Source of the DNA: JAFNAG01 sp963824985
GTDB taxonomy: Bacteria > Acidobacteriota > UBA6911
NCBI GenBank assembly: GCA_963824985.1
Contig: CAWGRQ010000012.1
Coordinates: forward strand, 1 to 64,000
DNA length: 64,000 bases
Direction of reading: 5' to 3'
Below the pieces are notes generated by a model. The model was not told where the DNA came from and made no database searches. It saw only the letters and a program-made list of their open reading frames with translations. The first letter of the stretch is position 1, and the number at the start of each line of letters is the position of its first letter. The position numbers and the translations under genes were made by a program. Shown here piece after piece: positions 46,738 to 54,689 of this stretch.

Positions 46738-46862
46738 CGAGCTGGCCCGGATTTCTCGCAGCCTTCTCCTGCGGCGGCGGATCTGGGTATGTTTACTGCG
46801 GTGCGCGAGGGTCCTTGTACGAATAACCTATACCTGGCGAGATAAGTACGTGACGAAGATCT

Positions 46863-46885
46863 GGACACGGATCAACACAGATCAT
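46863..46885. repeat. GGACACGGATCAAC repeat piece
   Basis: GGACACGGATCAACACAGATC (bases 46863-46883) matches the dispersed GGACACGG family at 9430, 11991 and 57890. It lies just before the transposase fragment. Confidence 0.5.
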
Positions 46886-46929
46886 GCAATCCGGGCATCA
46901 ATGACACCGGCCGGATCCGAATCGGACCG

Positions 46930-47514
46930 GCCCCCTCGTGGCTGATCTTCCTGGGCCACGCAAAGGACAGCCTTTGGAGCATCGATTTATTCCGATGTGA
47001 GTCGGCGACGACACGGACGCATTGGGTGTTGGTCGTCATGGACCAATTCACCCGCAGAATCATTGGATTTGGCATTCACGCCGGAACCGTCGATGGTGTG
47101 GCGTTGTGCCGAATGTTCCGTCAGGCGATTGGGAAGCAGTTCGTTCATAAATACCTCAGTTCGGATCACGATCCACTGTTCCAGTTCCACCAGTGGCAGG
47201 CCAATCTCCGGGTGCTCGAAGTGGAAGAAATCAAAACGGTGCCTTACGCGCCCCTGTCGCATCCTTTCGTGGAACGACTGATTGGAACCATTCGGCGCGA
47301 ATGCTTGGACCGCACCTTGTTCTGTACGACGGCAGACTTGGAGTCGAAGTTGCTTGATTTCAAAAATTACTATAATGGCCATCGAGCGCACGCAGGCCTT
47401 GAGGGTCGCACGCCGGAACTAGGCGTTGGCGGGGTTCGATCGCCGGTGAGTTTCCGTTCTTATGGATGGCAGAAGCATTGTCGAGGGTTATATCAGACAC
47501 CCATCGCGGCATGA
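46930..47514 (+). pseudogene. Transposase/integrase core fragment (rve domain), 5' truncated
   Basis: Begins abruptly with PSWLIFLGHAKDSLWSIDLF and continues as an integrase catalytic core: RCESATTRTHWVLVVMDQFT, RRIIGFGIHAGTVDGVALC, YLSSDHDPLFQFHQWQANLR, LSHPFVERLIGTIRRECLDR, LLDFKNYYNGHRAHAGLEGR. The D-D-E pattern is present (IDL, SDHD, ERLIG Glu), but the N-terminal helix-turn-helix part is missing. This resembles integrase-core transposases widespread in Acidobacteriota. Upstream DNA (46738-46929) has a GGACACGG-type repeat piece and no gene. Probably inactive. Confidence 0.8.
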
Positions 47515-47767
47515 CTCCGCGGCACGGACTTTGGAACTTGACAGCGCGTTAACAATGACAAGATTGATAAGCGGAATCCCCATCGTTCGCGGATGCCCCC
47601 CCGTATTGATTCACCGAGCTTTCGTGTGGTTCTGAGACTTCAATCCATCGCAGTATTTCAGAATTATGGCGCCCCAAACCTGGGCCCTGGGATGTAGAAA
47701 ATGCTGCAGTATGAGAATTCGCCAGGGACAGGCTCAATCGAGCCTGCGGCTGGTCTACCGGAGTCCC

Positions 47768-47797
47768 TTGACACATGTTGTCAGATATGACAACATG
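47768..47797. promoter_or_regulatory. Palindromic operator with TTGACA box upstream of higBA-like module
   Basis: CATGTTGTCA (47774-47783) and TGACAACATG (47788-47797) are perfect inverted repeats separated by GATA. TTGACA, a strong -35 match, directly precedes it at 47768-47773. The site lies ~55 bases before the toxin start. HigA-type antitoxins bind palindromes of this kind and repress their own operon (family knowledge). The rest of 47515-47767 shows nothing. Confidence 0.55.
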
Positions 47798-47850
47798 GTC
47801 CATCCTTGTCGCGAGGATTGGCGAACTGGCGAAACTAACGGGGGATCTGG

Positions 47851-48199
47851 ATGACACGAGCAAGGCGGCCCGTCTCCTGGATAAGAGCGGCGCTCAAGGA
47901 ATTCGAAACGTTCCCGGAGAGAGCCAAATCCGTTTGTCTTACAGCCCTGACGATTGCCGCCGAGGGAGGAAAGGCCGACATCGCGAAGCCCATTGCGCGG
48001 GCTGGGATCGGGTGTGTTCGAGATTGCGCTGCCATTCAAGGGCGACGCATTCCGTGTTGTTTACGCAGTGCAGCTCGGCGAGGAGATCTGGGTAGTGCAT
48101 GCATTCCAGAAGAAATCGACGCTGGGTATCAAAACGCCTGGGCGCGACATCGACCTCATTAAGGACCGTTTGAAGCGACTGAAGGAGGTGCTGCCATGA
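47851..48199 (+). pseudogene. higB: HigB/RelE-like toxin (Gp49-like), one frameshift
   Basis: Start ATG 47851 gives VSWIRAALKEFETFPERAKS and continues through LTIAAEGGKADIAKP; the reading then shifts near 47992 to LRGLGSGVFEIALPFKGDAF, RVVYAVQLGEEIWVVHAFQK, and KSTLGIKTPGRDIDLIKDRL, ending LKRLKEVLP. The joined protein of ~115 residues is a typical phage-Gp49-like RNase toxin of the HigB/RelE superfamily. Its stop overlaps the antitoxin start by four bases (ATGA). The single frameshift would inactivate it unless it is a sequencing error. Confidence 0.8.
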
Positions 48200-48516
48200 A
48201 AGACCCACTGGAGGTGGTGCGAGGCAGCGGCAACGTATTCCGCGATCTCGGGCATGAAAACGCTGACGCTGAACAGTTCAAGGCCATCCTTGCCGCCGAA
48301 ATAATCAAGTCGCTCGATCGGGAGCGACTGACCGTACGAGCCGCACATAACCGAACCGGCATCGCAGCGGCCGACTTCTCGCGCATCCGCAATGCAGACC
48401 TCGCCCGATTCACCGTGGATCGGCTCATGTCGATCCTCAACCGCCTGGGATCCCACATCGAAGTGAAGGTCAGGGTGCGCCGCATGGAAGCCGTCGGCCG
48501 GAGAGTGCCGGCATAA
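48196..48516 (+). CDS. higA: HigA-like antitoxin (XRE family, HTH_37)
   Basis: 106 residues, translationally coupled to the toxin. N-terminal NVFRDLGHENADAEQFKAIL is typical of this antitoxin family, then the helix-turn-helix RLTVRAAHNRTGIAAADFSR followed by IRNADLARFTVDRLMSILNR. A basic tail VKVRVRRMEAVGRRVPA ends it. It should neutralise the partner toxin and bind the palindrome at 47774-47797. Intact frame, in contrast to the toxin. Confidence 0.85.
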   Translation: MKDPLEVVRGSGNVFRDLGHENADAEQFKAILAAEIIKSLDRERLTVRAAHNRTGIAAADFSRIRNADLARFTVDRLMSILNRLGSHIEVKVRVRRMEAVGRRVPA

Positions 48517-48574
48517 AGAAAACTGTGCGATGGCGCCCGCCTACAGCATTAAAAATCCGCCCGGTCCGCCCTTA

Positions 48575-48829
48575 TTGAAGTCGCACGCAGAACGGTTCAT
48601 GCGATCAGTCATGGAAGAGTGCCTGGATCGAATGACCTTCTTCGGGGAGAAGGCGGTCCAGACCGCGCTGGTGGATTTTCTGGGCCATTATCAGTCAGAA
48701 CGCAATCACCAGGGCTTTGGCAACGGGTTGATCGAGCCGGCCCCTGAGGTCGGACGCAGCACGGGCGAAATCGTTCGCCGCGATCGGCTGGGAGGCATGT
48801 TGACGTACTTTTATCGCAAGCCAGCCTGA
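48575..48829 (+). pseudogene. Transposase C-terminal fragment
   Basis: Only the end of an integrase-core transposase remains: KSHAERFMRSVMEECLDRMT, VDFLGHYQSERNHQGFGNGL, IEPAPEVGRSTGEIVRRDRL, GGMLTYFYRKPA. The catalytic Glu of HAERF is present but the preceding two Asp are absent. It belongs to a different subfamily from the fragment at 46930. The sequence CAAACTGTGCGAT just after it also occurs just before (AAACTGTGCGAT at about 48521), maybe a trace of element ends. Confidence 0.75.
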
Positions 48830-49181
48830 CCCGCTCCGGTTTGCGAGGCATAGCCCCAAACTGTGCGATCGTGTGATGTCTTTCTGATGTCTTTCTGCGT
48901 GACCATTTCCCGCCCTCCGTGGATCGCAAAAGCGAGGGCAACGACCAGTTCCCTTACCAGCATAGCCCTCCCCCCTTCAAATCGGCCCACGTTTCATCGT
49001 ACCACGGCCTCCAACGGCCCATAAGCGGCCCACTTGCACCTCGCCCGAGCTTTTTTCCCCTCACGGGATTCCATCATCCCTTACATCATAAGGGTTCCTG
49101 AAGTTGATTCGAGACTCGTGTTTGAGAAATGATGGTCAGTGCGTATCCCGCGGCGATTGCAGCATGCGCAAATAGAGACTT
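48830..49181. other. Intergenic stretch without recognisable features
   Basis: No open frame with coding character, no strong hairpin. Pieces such as GTTTCATCG and low-complexity CT segments only. Confidence 0.4.
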
Positions 49182-49565
49182 GTGGACTGCAACCCGATTC
49201 TCCTTGCCAGAAATCACCCTAAGCACCTGAACAATGCAAAATGGCAGCCCTGGTACAAATCGGCCCACGGGTTTGGGCCGCGAAACTACAGTCTGCCGGC
49301 GGCCATCCTTCTCGACTTGGAGAACATCGACCCCATTAGCCAGCTCACTGGTTACGAAGCCGTCGTCCAGAACCTGCGGCTGCTCAAGCGGCCCGGGATC
49401 AACGTCTGGTCCATGCAGGACAAGAAGTGGAGCGAGGCTGCCGGTCGCCTTGAATTGATGGAGTTCTGGAGGGGATTAAGTGCAGTGTTCCTCGCCTTCG
49501 AGCAGAACCGGGTCCCACCAGCCGTTGGCATCGATGAGACAGGGCGATACATTATTCTGCGGTAA
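49182..49565 (+). CDS. Unrecognised 127-residue ORF, possibly a fragment
   Basis: The open frame gives a plausible globular protein: YSLPAAILLDLENIDPISQL, TGYEAVVQNLRLLKRPGINV, WSMQDKKWSEAAGRLELMEF, WRGLSAVFLAFEQNRVPPAV, ending IDETGRYIILR. I do not recognise the family. Residue composition is protein-like, but the first ~25 residues and the lack of a clear ribosome site suggest the beginning is lost. It lies between transposase remnants and element E3, so it may be a fragment of a displaced gene. Confidence 0.35.
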   Translation: MDCNPILLARNHPKHLNNAKWQPWYKSAHGFGPRNYSLPAAILLDLENIDPISQLTGYEAVVQNLRLLKRPGINVWSMQDKKWSEAAGRLELMEFWRGLSAVFLAFEQNRVPPAVGIDETGRYIILR

Positions 49566-49698
49566 GGTTAGCCGTCGCCCTTCGCGTGGGACACCCCGGG
49601 CAACAGCCTTGCGCGGGACGGATAATATCGAGGCGAAGACATAAGAAGCGATGGCCGGCTGATTTTCTCGCTCAACTTCCGCCCCTGCCTGTTATCTA

Positions 49699-49975
49699 GG
49701 AGCCTGTCCGAGAATTAGGAGGGGTCGCGCGCATGGGGCTTGCGCGGCGAGCGCAAGGCGCGAGGAGGAGGCGATGTCGGTGCACATCGTTGACGACGAG
49801 CAACGCAGCGATCGCCGCGCAACCCCCATGCGCCCTTCGGGTTCCGGCGGCGCAGGGGCATCTGCGGCGTTGGCGCTCCTCGCCGATGTACAGCGACATC
49901 GCCTGCGTCGCGCCGCCTGGCAGCTGCCCCTGCGGCGCTCAGAACGCGGCCCCTCCTAATTCTCGGACAGGCTCC
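49699..49975. mobile_element. MITE-like element E3 with 31 bp terminal inverted repeats
   Basis: A 277 bp element. Ends start GGAGCCTGTCCGAGAATTAG and match as inverted repeats at 30 of 31 bases. If the ends are taken at GAGCC, both flanks are CTAG, a possible 4-base target site. The core is diverged from E1 and E2 but keeps the same order of features: GAGCAACGCAGC, a hinge, GGGGCATCTGCGGCGTTGG, and CGATGT...ACATCGCCTGCGTCGCG as a stem-loop. A second stem-loop, GATGTCGGTGCACATC, lies in the left half. No transposase. Confidence 0.75.
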
Positions 49976-50030
49976 TAGGGCGTGGAGACCTCGCCTGCAG
50001 GAGTTTATGAACCCCGCAACCCGCGCGCTA

Positions 50031-50165
50031 CAGCATAAGTGTAATCAGTTTTTTCATGGTCCCACCATAATAATGTCAGTGCAGGAGGCAGGCGCCGGAT
50101 CATGTTCCCCGGACGGTGAGGCATTGCCGAGTTTATGACAAATTGCCTCCGGCGGAAAGTTGCGT
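50031..50165 (-). repeat. Third, degenerate copy of the phosphoesterase 5' region
   Basis: On the minus strand this segment carries the same start (ATGAAAAAACTGATTACACT) and 5' flank (TGGTGGGACC before it) as the genes at 44437 and 44818, with several substitutions. Homology runs past the tandem-duplication junction into the native upstream DNA as far as TGCGTT, so it derives from the original upstream region. Only about nine codons of the gene remain. It begins ~55 bases after element E3. Confidence 0.75.
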
Positions 50166-50169
50166 TTGC

Positions 50170-50530
50170 ATGATTCTGCCCAAGGGTCCCCGGAACAAGA
50201 GCAAATGGCGGTCTTCGGGTCGGGCTTTGGTGGCGGGGCACGCTGAGTATTTTATCAATAAAGAAATCTTTCCTGGATCCACAAACGGGGGGGCTAAAGA
50301 TGAGCCGCAACCCTTTGGCAGGGCCCAGACTGGGCCCAATCTCAAGATTGTCAGGGATTTAACCTGGTCCAACCAAAACCAGACCCACAACAAAGCGGAG
50401 TCATGCCCTGAACTTATACGCCATGACAGACCAACGCCCGTCCCCGGCCTATCCTCGCGAGGTGAAAAACTTCACCGAGGTCAGGCCCCGGGTTTCCTGC
50501 AGGATTCCCCGGGAGCGAAACGGTGATCGG
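50170..50530. other. Intergenic stretch without recognisable gene
   Basis: A long open frame crosses this area on the plus strand, but its translation (SKWRSSGRALVAGHAEYFIN) shows no family and no ribosome site. It may be old coding debris. No strong repeat. Confidence 0.3.
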
Positions 50531-50539
50531 GGTTGCCGC

Positions 50540-50601
50540 TTGACAGAGCCCGTGTCCGGGACCACACTATGAGTAGACCCTCCCCCGGTGGGGAGGGGTA
50601 T
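50540..50601 (+). promoter_or_regulatory. Promoter and probable CsoR operator of the copper operon
   Basis: TTGACA at 50540-50545 is a consensus -35 box with a weak -10 candidate CACTAT near 50565. Just downstream, ACCCTCCCC (50577-50585) and GGGGAGGGGT (50590-50599) form a GC-tract palindrome that ends in GTAT. CsoR operators are pseudo-palindromes of the form TACCCnnnnGGGGTA (family knowledge). It is followed by the csoR start at 50648. Confidence 0.6.
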
Positions 50602-50647
50602 GGAGCCGGGCGTCGCCCGGCCGCTCCAATGGGACGGGAGGCAAGCC

Positions 50648-50920
50648 ATGCACCATTCGAGTCACAGCAGCCGCAGGACCCTGGACCTCCTCAAGACGGC
50701 GCGCGGCCAGGTGGAAGCGATCATCCGCATGGTCGAGGACGACCGGTACTGCATAGACGTGTCGAAGCAGGTTCACGCGGCCATCGCGCTCCTGAAAAAG
50801 GCGAACCTGGTCATCCTCAAGCAGCACATGAACACCTGCGTGAAGGACGCGATCCTCACCGACAAAGGGAGCGAAAAGATCGACGAGATCGCCCTGATCC
50901 TGGAAAAATACGTAGGCTGA
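50648..50920 (+). CDS. csoR: CsoR-family copper-sensing repressor
   Basis: 90 residues, an all-helical metal sensor. Cys35 (DDRYCIDVSKQ), His60 and Cys64 (KQHMNTC) form the Cys-His-Cys copper site. The pattern RTLDLLKTARGQVEAIIRM and KKANLVILKQHM matches the family. It should hold the operator just upstream until Cu(I) binds. ATG 50648 is the first start of the conserved domain. The copper ATPase starts two bases after its stop, so the operon is tight. Confidence 0.9.
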   Translation: MHHSSHSSRRTLDLLKTARGQVEAIIRMVEDDRYCIDVSKQVHAAIALLKKANLVILKQHMNTCVKDAILTDKGSEKIDEIALILEKYVG

Positions 50921-50921
50921 T

Positions 50922-53297
50922 ATGTCGTCTGCGACGGCGAATGATGGTGAGGGGATCCAATTGACGAACCAGGGCACAACACACTCGAATCCGGACCCGG
51001 CTTCGCTCCCGGCGGATCTGCCGGTGAACGGAGCCAAACCGCATGATGAAGGCTTGGGCAAGGAAGTGACGATCCCGATCGGAGGCATGACCTGCGCTGC
51101 CTGCGCGAACGCCATCGAGCGCGTGGTCGGCAAGACCGCGGGCGTTACTTCCGTGAGCGTCAATTTCGCGACCGAGAAGGCATTCGTGCGCTACGACCCG
51201 GCCGAGACGAGGCTATCCGCGATCAAGCAGGCGATCACGAAAGCCGGCTACGTTCCGCTCCCGATCGATGCCGGGGCCAGGGTGGATGAGCACAAGCAGG
51301 CGAAGGAGCGCGACATACGCGTCCTGTGGACCAAATTCTCGATTGCGGCCGCCTTTGCGCTGCCGCTTCTCTACGTGGCGATGGGGGCCATGCTCGGGTT
51401 GCCGCTCCCCGCTCCTCTGGCGCCGGCAGATTTCCCGCTTCGCTACGCGCTGCTCCAATGCGCACTCGTGATTCCCGTGATCGCCGCGGGCTACCGCTTC
51501 TATGTCGTCGGATTCAAGGCTATCGCGCGGCTGGCGCCCAACATGGATTCCCTTATCGCGATGGGCACGACGGCGGCGATCGCATATAGCGCCGGCTCGG
51601 TCTTCTCGATCGCAAACGGTGAGGTCGGTCTCGTCCACAATCTCTATTTCGAAACCGCAGCCGTCATCATCACCCTCATTCTCCTCGGCAAGTCACTCGA
51701 GGCCGTCACCAAAGGGAGGACGTCGGAAGCGCTCAAGAAGCTCATGGGGCTGCAGCCCAAGACGGCGACCGTGCTTTACGACGGCAAGGGGATTGAGATC
51801 CCGATCGACGAAGTCGAGGCCGGCGACATCGTCATGGTCCGTCCCGGCGAGCAGATACCCGTCGATGGCAAGGTCGTGAACGGTCGCACCGCGGTCGACC
51901 AATCATTGCTTACGGGCGAGAGCCTGCCCGTCGAGAAGGAACCCGGATCGACGGTAATCGGGGGAAGCTTCAACATGAACGGCTCGATCACCTTCCAGGC
52001 GACGGAGGTGGGCGCCGACACGGTTCTCTCGCGGATCATCAGGCTCGTCGAGGATGCCCAAGGTTCGAAGGCCCCGATCGCCCGGATGGCTGACATCGTC
52101 TCGGGCATCTTCGTCCCGATCGTGTTCGGAATCGCCGTGCTGTCCGCGGTCACCTGGCTCCTGCTCGGGCACACGCCGTCCTTTGCCCTGACAGTCTTCG
52201 TTGCGGTTCTCACCATCGCCTGTCCCTGCGCGCTCGGTCTGGCGACGCCGACCGCGATCATGGTCGGCACGGGCAAGGGCGCCGAGTACGGCGTCCTCAT
52301 CAAGTCCGGCGTCGCCCTCGAGATGGCGCACAAGATCGATATCATGGTTTTCGACAAGACCGGCACCCTGACGAAGGGCCAACCCGAGGTCACCCACATC
52401 GTCCCCGCCGCGGGCTTCAGCGAGCTCGAACTCCTGTCGCTCGCCGCCTCCGCGGAGCAGGGCTCGGAGCATCCGCTTGGCGACGCCATTGTGAGAACTG
52501 CAGAAGCGCGCGGGGCCGCCCTTCTGGCAGCGAACGATTTCGGCGCCGTGCCGGGCTTCGGCATCGAGGCGACCGTCCAGGGCCGCCGCATACTTCTCGG
52601 CAATGCCCGCCACCTGGCCGCGAACGGCGTCGATGCGGTGTCGGGAGAGGCGCAGGCAGACCGGCTTGCGGGCGAAGGCAGGACCCCGATGTACGTCGCG
52701 GTCGACGGTCGCTATGCCGGGCTCCTCGCCGTGGCCGACGTGGTGAAGGAATCGAGCGCGGGCGCCATCGCCGCATTGCGCCGCCTGGGCGTCGACGTTG
52801 TCATGATCACCGGTGATTCCAGGAAGACCGCAGCGGCCATCGCGCGCCAGGTCGGCATCGACCGTGTCCTCGCCGAAGTCCTGCCGCAGGACAAGGCTGC
52901 CGCGGTAAAACAACTCCAGGCGGAGGGTCGGAGGGTCGCCATGGTCGGCGATGGCATCAACGACGCGCCCGCTCTTGCCCAGGCGGACATCGGCATCGCG
53001 ATCGGCTCGGGCACGGATGTGGCCATGGAGAGCGCCGACATCGTCCTCATGCGCAGCGACCTCATGGATGTGCCGAACGCGATCAAGCTTTCGAAGAACG
53101 TCATGCGGAACATCAAGCAGAACCTGTTCTGGGCCTTCGGCTACAACATCCTCGGAATTCCGGTGGCCGCCGGGCTGCTATACGCCTTCGGCGGGCCCCT
53201 CCTCAACCCTATCTTCGCCGCCGCGGCGATGTCGATGAGCTCGGTATCGGTTCTGACCAACGCCCTGCGCTTGAAGAGGTTCAAACCCGTGAAATAG
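50922..53297 (+). CDS. copA: Copper-exporting P1B-type ATPase
   Basis: 791 residues. Pumps Cu(I) out of the cytoplasm using ATP. One N-terminal heavy-metal domain with GGMTCAACANAIERVV (Cys58, Cys61), eight-helix membrane part, phosphatase loop LTGESLPVEKEPGS, the transport motif CPCALGLATP near residue 432, phosphorylation site DKTGTLTKG near 477, SEHPLGDAIV, and GDGINDAPALAQADIGIAIG in the hinge. Only one metal-binding domain, and the residue before the CPC motif and the N-terminal extension (~48 residues, rich in Pro/Asn) are ordinary. Reading frame intact. Gene order csoR-copA-copZ supports copper over other metals. Confidence 0.95.
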   Translation: MSSATANDGEGIQLTNQGTTHSNPDPASLPADLPVNGAKPHDEGLGKEVTIPIGGMTCAACANAIERVVGKTAGVTSVSVNFATEKAFVRYDPAETRLSAIKQAITKAGYVPLPIDAGARVDEHKQAKERDIRVLWTKFSIAAAFALPLLYVAMGAMLGLPLPAPLAPADFPLRYALLQCALVIPVIAAGYRFYVVGFKAIARLAPNMDSLIAMGTTAAIAYSAGSVFSIANGEVGLVHNLYFETAAVIITLILLGKSLEAVTKGRTSEALKKLMGLQPKTATVLYDGKGIEIPIDEVEAGDIVMVRPGEQIPVDGKVVNGRTAVDQSLLTGESLPVEKEPGSTVIGGSFNMNGSITFQATEVGADTVLSRIIRLVEDAQGSKAPIARMADIVSGIFVPIVFGIAVLSAVTWLLLGHTPSFALTVFVAVLTIACPCALGLATPTAIMVGTGKGAEYGVLIKSGVALEMAHKIDIMVFDKTGTLTKGQPEVTHIVPAAGFSELELLSLAASAEQGSEHPLGDAIVRTAEARGAALLAANDFGAVPGFGIEATVQGRRILLGNARHLAANGVDAVSGEAQADRLAGEGRTPMYVAVDGRYAGLLAVADVVKESSAGAIAALRRLGVDVVMITGDSRKTAAAIARQVGIDRVLAEVLPQDKAAAVKQLQAEGRRVAMVGDGINDAPALAQADIGIAIGSGTDVAMESADIVLMRSDLMDVPNAIKLSKNVMRNIKQNLFWAFGYNILGIPVAAGLLYAFGGPLLNPIFAAAAMSMSSVSVLTNALRLKRFKPVK

Positions 53298-53316
53298 TCT
53301 TGACGGAGGTAAAGTA

Positions 53317-53535
53317 ATGGAAAAGCGGCTTTCGATCGAAGGGATGAGTTGCTCGCACTGCGTCGGGCGAGTGAGGTCTGCGCTCTCCGGAATCCAGGGG
53401 GTGACATCGGTCCAGGTGGATCTCACCGGCAAAAGCGCGATCGTCCAGGGCGCCGCCCTGAACGACGAACAACTCAAGGCGGCAGTCGGGGATGCCGGCT
53501 ATGAGGTCGTCGCCATTTCCCAGGGAAACGGATAA
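53317..53535 (+). CDS. copZ: CopZ-type copper chaperone
   Basis: 72 residues, a single heavy-metal-associated domain: RLSIEGMSCSHCVGRVRSAL contains MxCxxC, with predicted betaalphabetabetaalphabeta fold. GVTSVQVDLTGKSAIVQG and LKAAVGDAGYEVV complete it. A ribosome site TGACGGAGG lies upstream, 19 bases after the copA stop. It should carry Cu(I) to CopA. Confidence 0.9.
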   Translation: MEKRLSIEGMSCSHCVGRVRSALSGIQGVTSVQVDLTGKSAIVQGAALNDEQLKAAVGDAGYEVVAISQGNG

Positions 53536-53624
53536 GCTGCCTGCATGCGGACCCGGCAAATTGGAAAACCGTTGACCGGGCGCGATTTTGCCGTCACGAA
53601 TCACGCGAAAAGGAGGGGGCCCGC

Positions 53625-54038
53625 TTACCCCGGCTGGATTGTGAACCGCTTTTTGCCATGAATGCGATAGGTCTGAAAACCGCGGGCATCCAGCGTGAAT
53701 ATTTCATGGATACCCGTTTCCTCGGCGAGAACCACGAGAGAGGCGTCGGCGAAATCCATGGGCGTGTCATGGTATTTCGTCATGAGGGCTGCGGCCCGTG
53801 CAAGACTTGCCGGGGTTTGCGGCACCAGTATGGCCCCCCCTTCAAGAATAAAATTGATGCATGCGTGTTGGTCCCTGGCGGACGGTCCGAGGAGATAGAG
53901 GGCTTCAGTAAGCACCGGCTCCGTAGTGTATACGGCGCCCATGTAGGAGCGAAAAAATTCAACGCAGCGCGCATGGTTTTTCTCGCTCCGATCCAGGAGG
54001 GCGACCAATGCACCGGTATCGAGCAGGATGCTAACCAC
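53625..54038 (-). CDS. PIN-domain toxin (VapC-like)
   Basis: 137 residues starting GTG. Acidic residues of the PIN RNase site: VSILLDTGALVALLD (first Asp), TEPVLTEALYLLG (Glu), PMDFADASLVVLAEE (Asp), and IFTLDARGFQTYRI (Asp). It should cleave RNA unless held by its partner. The start overlaps the antitoxin stop by eight bases. It ends in KKRFTIQPG. Frame intact. Confidence 0.85.
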   Translation of the reverse strand: MVSILLDTGALVALLDRSEKNHARCVEFFRSYMGAVYTTEPVLTEALYLLGPSARDQHACINFILEGGAILVPQTPASLARAAALMTKYHDTPMDFADASLVVLAEETGIHEIFTLDARGFQTYRIHGKKRFTIQPG

Positions 54039-54288
54039 GGCGTTTTATCCTGGCCAGGATGTGTTCGCGATGGGAGGTTCCCAGGTCGGACACGCCGCTC
54101 TTAATCGAGCCCAGGAGATGTTTCACCCTGCCGTAGGGAGATTCATCTTCCCGGGTGTGCGGCTCCCGCAAATACTGAACGAGTGCCAGCCGGACGATGT
54201 CGGAGCGTTTGAGCTGCAGCCGTCTGGCGGCATCGGCGACTTCCCGGTCGAGGTCTTCGGGGAGCCTGACGGTCAACTGTGATTGCAT
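54031..54288 (-). CDS. Ribbon-helix-helix antitoxin (VapB/CopG-like)
   Basis: 85 residues from ATG 54288 (GGAGAA six bases upstream). N-terminal RHH fold: SQLTVRLPEDLDREVADAAR and LQLKRSDIVRLALVQYLREP. A C-terminal helix (YGRVKHLLGSIKSGVSDLG) should wrap the toxin. It is translated first and coupled to the PIN gene. It would autoregulate the pair by DNA binding; no operator was identified. Confidence 0.85.
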   Translation of the reverse strand: MQSQLTVRLPEDLDREVADAARRLQLKRSDIVRLALVQYLREPHTREDESPYGRVKHLLGSIKSGVSDLGTSHREHILARIKRRG

Positions 54289-54400
54289 GGCGTTCTCCGG
54301 GATGAGTACTTTCAATCCCATTGTAATGCAATGCATTGCAGTTGGTCAAGCGCGCAGCGGCCTCCCGGGCGGCATCTGTTTAGCCGATGCTGAACAGCAG

Positions 54401-54530
54401 AACGCAAAGACGCAAGGACGCAAAGAGATTCCTTTCGGCTCGCCCAAGGATGCGCCAGCGCGAAGCGCTGCGCCCACGCCTGTTGCTCAGTGTCGATCTT
54501 TGCGCCCCTGCGCCTTTGCGTCTTTGCGTT
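54401..54530. repeat. GCAAAG-type hairpin repeat R3
   Basis: AACGCAAAGACGCAAGGACG (54401-54420) is complementary, with gaps, to CTTTGCGTCTTTGCGTT at 54514-54530, with inner pairing across GCGCCAGCGCGAAGCGCTGCG. It is a relative of R1/R2 but not identical. The remaining gap 54531-54689 carries another ATTTTCGGAGCAG copy at 54650-54662 and no gene. Confidence 0.65.
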
Positions 54531-54689
54531 TTGCTTCTTCATCCATTTGATTTGGCTAAACCATTACCCCGGGAGTGCGGATTGAAGGCGATCATCGTAT
54601 TGATCGACGGGCCGGCGGAAAAGACCCGGTCTCGGGCCCCAGGAATGTAATTTTCGGAGCAGGTCTTGACAGGCTGGAAGCCCTATCGC

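Noticed and set aside
46930..48829. A complete insertion sequence spanning the two transposase fragments
   Set aside because: The fragments belong to different subfamilies, both lack N-terminal parts, and no pair of terminal inverted repeats encloses them.
50116..50526. A 136-codon plus-strand open frame
   Set aside because: It begins within the duplicated phosphoesterase flank and has no recognisable domain or ribosome site.
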